A stretch of DNA of 64,000 nucleotides from Nemopilema nomurai (Eukaryota > Cnidaria > Scyphozoa > Rhizostomeae > Rhizostomatidae), in contig PEDN01001392.1 in assembly GCA_003864495.1 (NCBI GenBank), positions 1-64,000 of the forward strand. Reading direction: 5' to 3'. The translations under genes were made by a program, and so were the position numbers. Shown here piece after piece: positions 63,458-64,000 of this stretch (position 1 is the stretch's first letter; each line of letters starts with the position of its first letter). The notes under the pieces were generated by a model, which did no database searches, was not told the origin of the DNA, and saw only the letters and a program-made list of their open reading frames with translations.

Positions 63458-64000
63458 CTATGATACATTTTGGTGACTGAAAAACTTCTCGAAGACAGGG
63501 TAAATTTTTAGAGCCGATGAGGCATAGATCAGAACATTATACGCTTTGAGGGGAATGTTTTCATTATAGTTCTACTTAACAAAATGACAAATCACACTAG
63601 CTAGAAATAGTTAGAAATAACGGAACCAGTTTTTGCATACTTAAAGCAAACGTCGGATGAAAAGCACATTGAACAGCCATTTGCTGTTCGAAAACACTAA
63701 ATGGTGATGAGAAGAGCGTATGATTGGTTATAATTGACCAATCGGCGTTACTAAACACCTGAAATTCAGACGAACTCTTTCTGTCCACAAAGAATGGGAA
63801 AATCCCACTCTCAGGTTTTGGTTATTTTTCGTCGTTTGCATACTCTGGGAGTCTCGAACGAAAAAGTACTTTAAGTATGCAAAAGTTGTGTACTGCAAAC
63901 CACTAATTCAAAATGACAAATCTGGTAACAATAATGACGATAAAGTATAAATAATAATTAACCCAGAATTTAAATGTGAATTCCAAGATAAAAGCTTCAT
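63458..64000. other. Probable LSG1 intron with MITE
   Basis: Upstream of the acceptor at 63458 no further LSG1 exon is visible up to the window edge. The stretch holds the 254-bp MITE and otherwise AT-rich DNA, so the preceding exon probably lies beyond the window. Confidence 0.55.
63631..63884. mobile_element. MITE with 16-bp perfect terminal inverted repeats, upstream of the LSG1 exons
   Basis: TTTTGCATACTTAAAG (63631-63646) and CTTTAAGTATGCAAAA (63869-63884) are perfect inverted repeats around 222 bp. The centre contains TGATTGGTTATAATTGACCAATC (63721-63743), matching the centre of the array MITE with one substitution in the shared core. It lies in what is probably an intron of LSG1. I found no convincing target duplication, so the superfamily is not assigned. 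Confidence 0.7.

Noticed and set aside
1..64000. CRISPR arrays, operons, bacterial promoters, tRNA or rRNA genes
   Set aside because: No such structures were seen. The DNA is eukaryotic in organisation, and the repeats are long tandem units or transposons rather than short spaced repeats.

Overview
The window looks like nuclear DNA of a metazoan, most likely a cnidarian such as an anthozoan. The evidence is spliced genes with GT-AG introns, AT-rich intergenic DNA, non-autonomous DNA transposons with target-site duplications, a spliced LSG1 gene, and secreted fibrinogen-like proteins. The cnidarian placement is inference from gene style; no database search was possible.

Positions 1-56455 are a head-to-tail tandem array of one unit of about 11.9 kb. 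I name the copies A to F: A (1-530, partial), B (531-12419), C (12420-24309), D (24310-36165), E (36166-48070) and F (48071-56455, shortened to about 8.4 kb and more diverged in its right half). The array runs off the left edge, and its right boundary lies near 56455. Each full unit carries: (i) on the + strand near its right end, a three-exon gene for a small secreted protein with a fibrinogen-like start; (ii) on the - strand in its left third, exons of an unrecognised membrane protein gene, best preserved in F; (iii) a 1.57-kb hAT-like non-autonomous transposon with an 8-bp target-site duplication (absent from F); (iv) a 0.3-kb MITE-like repeat, a hairpin and a poly-G tract.

The secreted gene has intact exons in D and F. 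B, C and E carry 1-2 base losses in coding exons. Nearly all of these losses fall exactly where other copies differ from each other by a substitution, so I read them as consensus errors of assembly rather than real pseudogenisation. The clearest block is about 24.5-25.6 kb.

Right of the array, 56.5-58.2 kb shows no convincing gene. A long intronless gene on the - strand (58168-61683, 1171 aa) encodes a transposase-derived protein: a DUF6729-like N-terminal region, an RNase H-like core in which one catalytic-type acidic residue appears to be lost, a tesmin/TSO1-type CXC domain and a Myb/SANT-like segment. Beyond it, 62324-63457 holds the last four coding exons of LSG1 (- strand), a ribosome-biogenesis GTPase whose GTPase domain lies beyond the right edge. 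A MITE at 63631-63884, upstream of these exons, belongs to the same family as the MITE inside each array unit.
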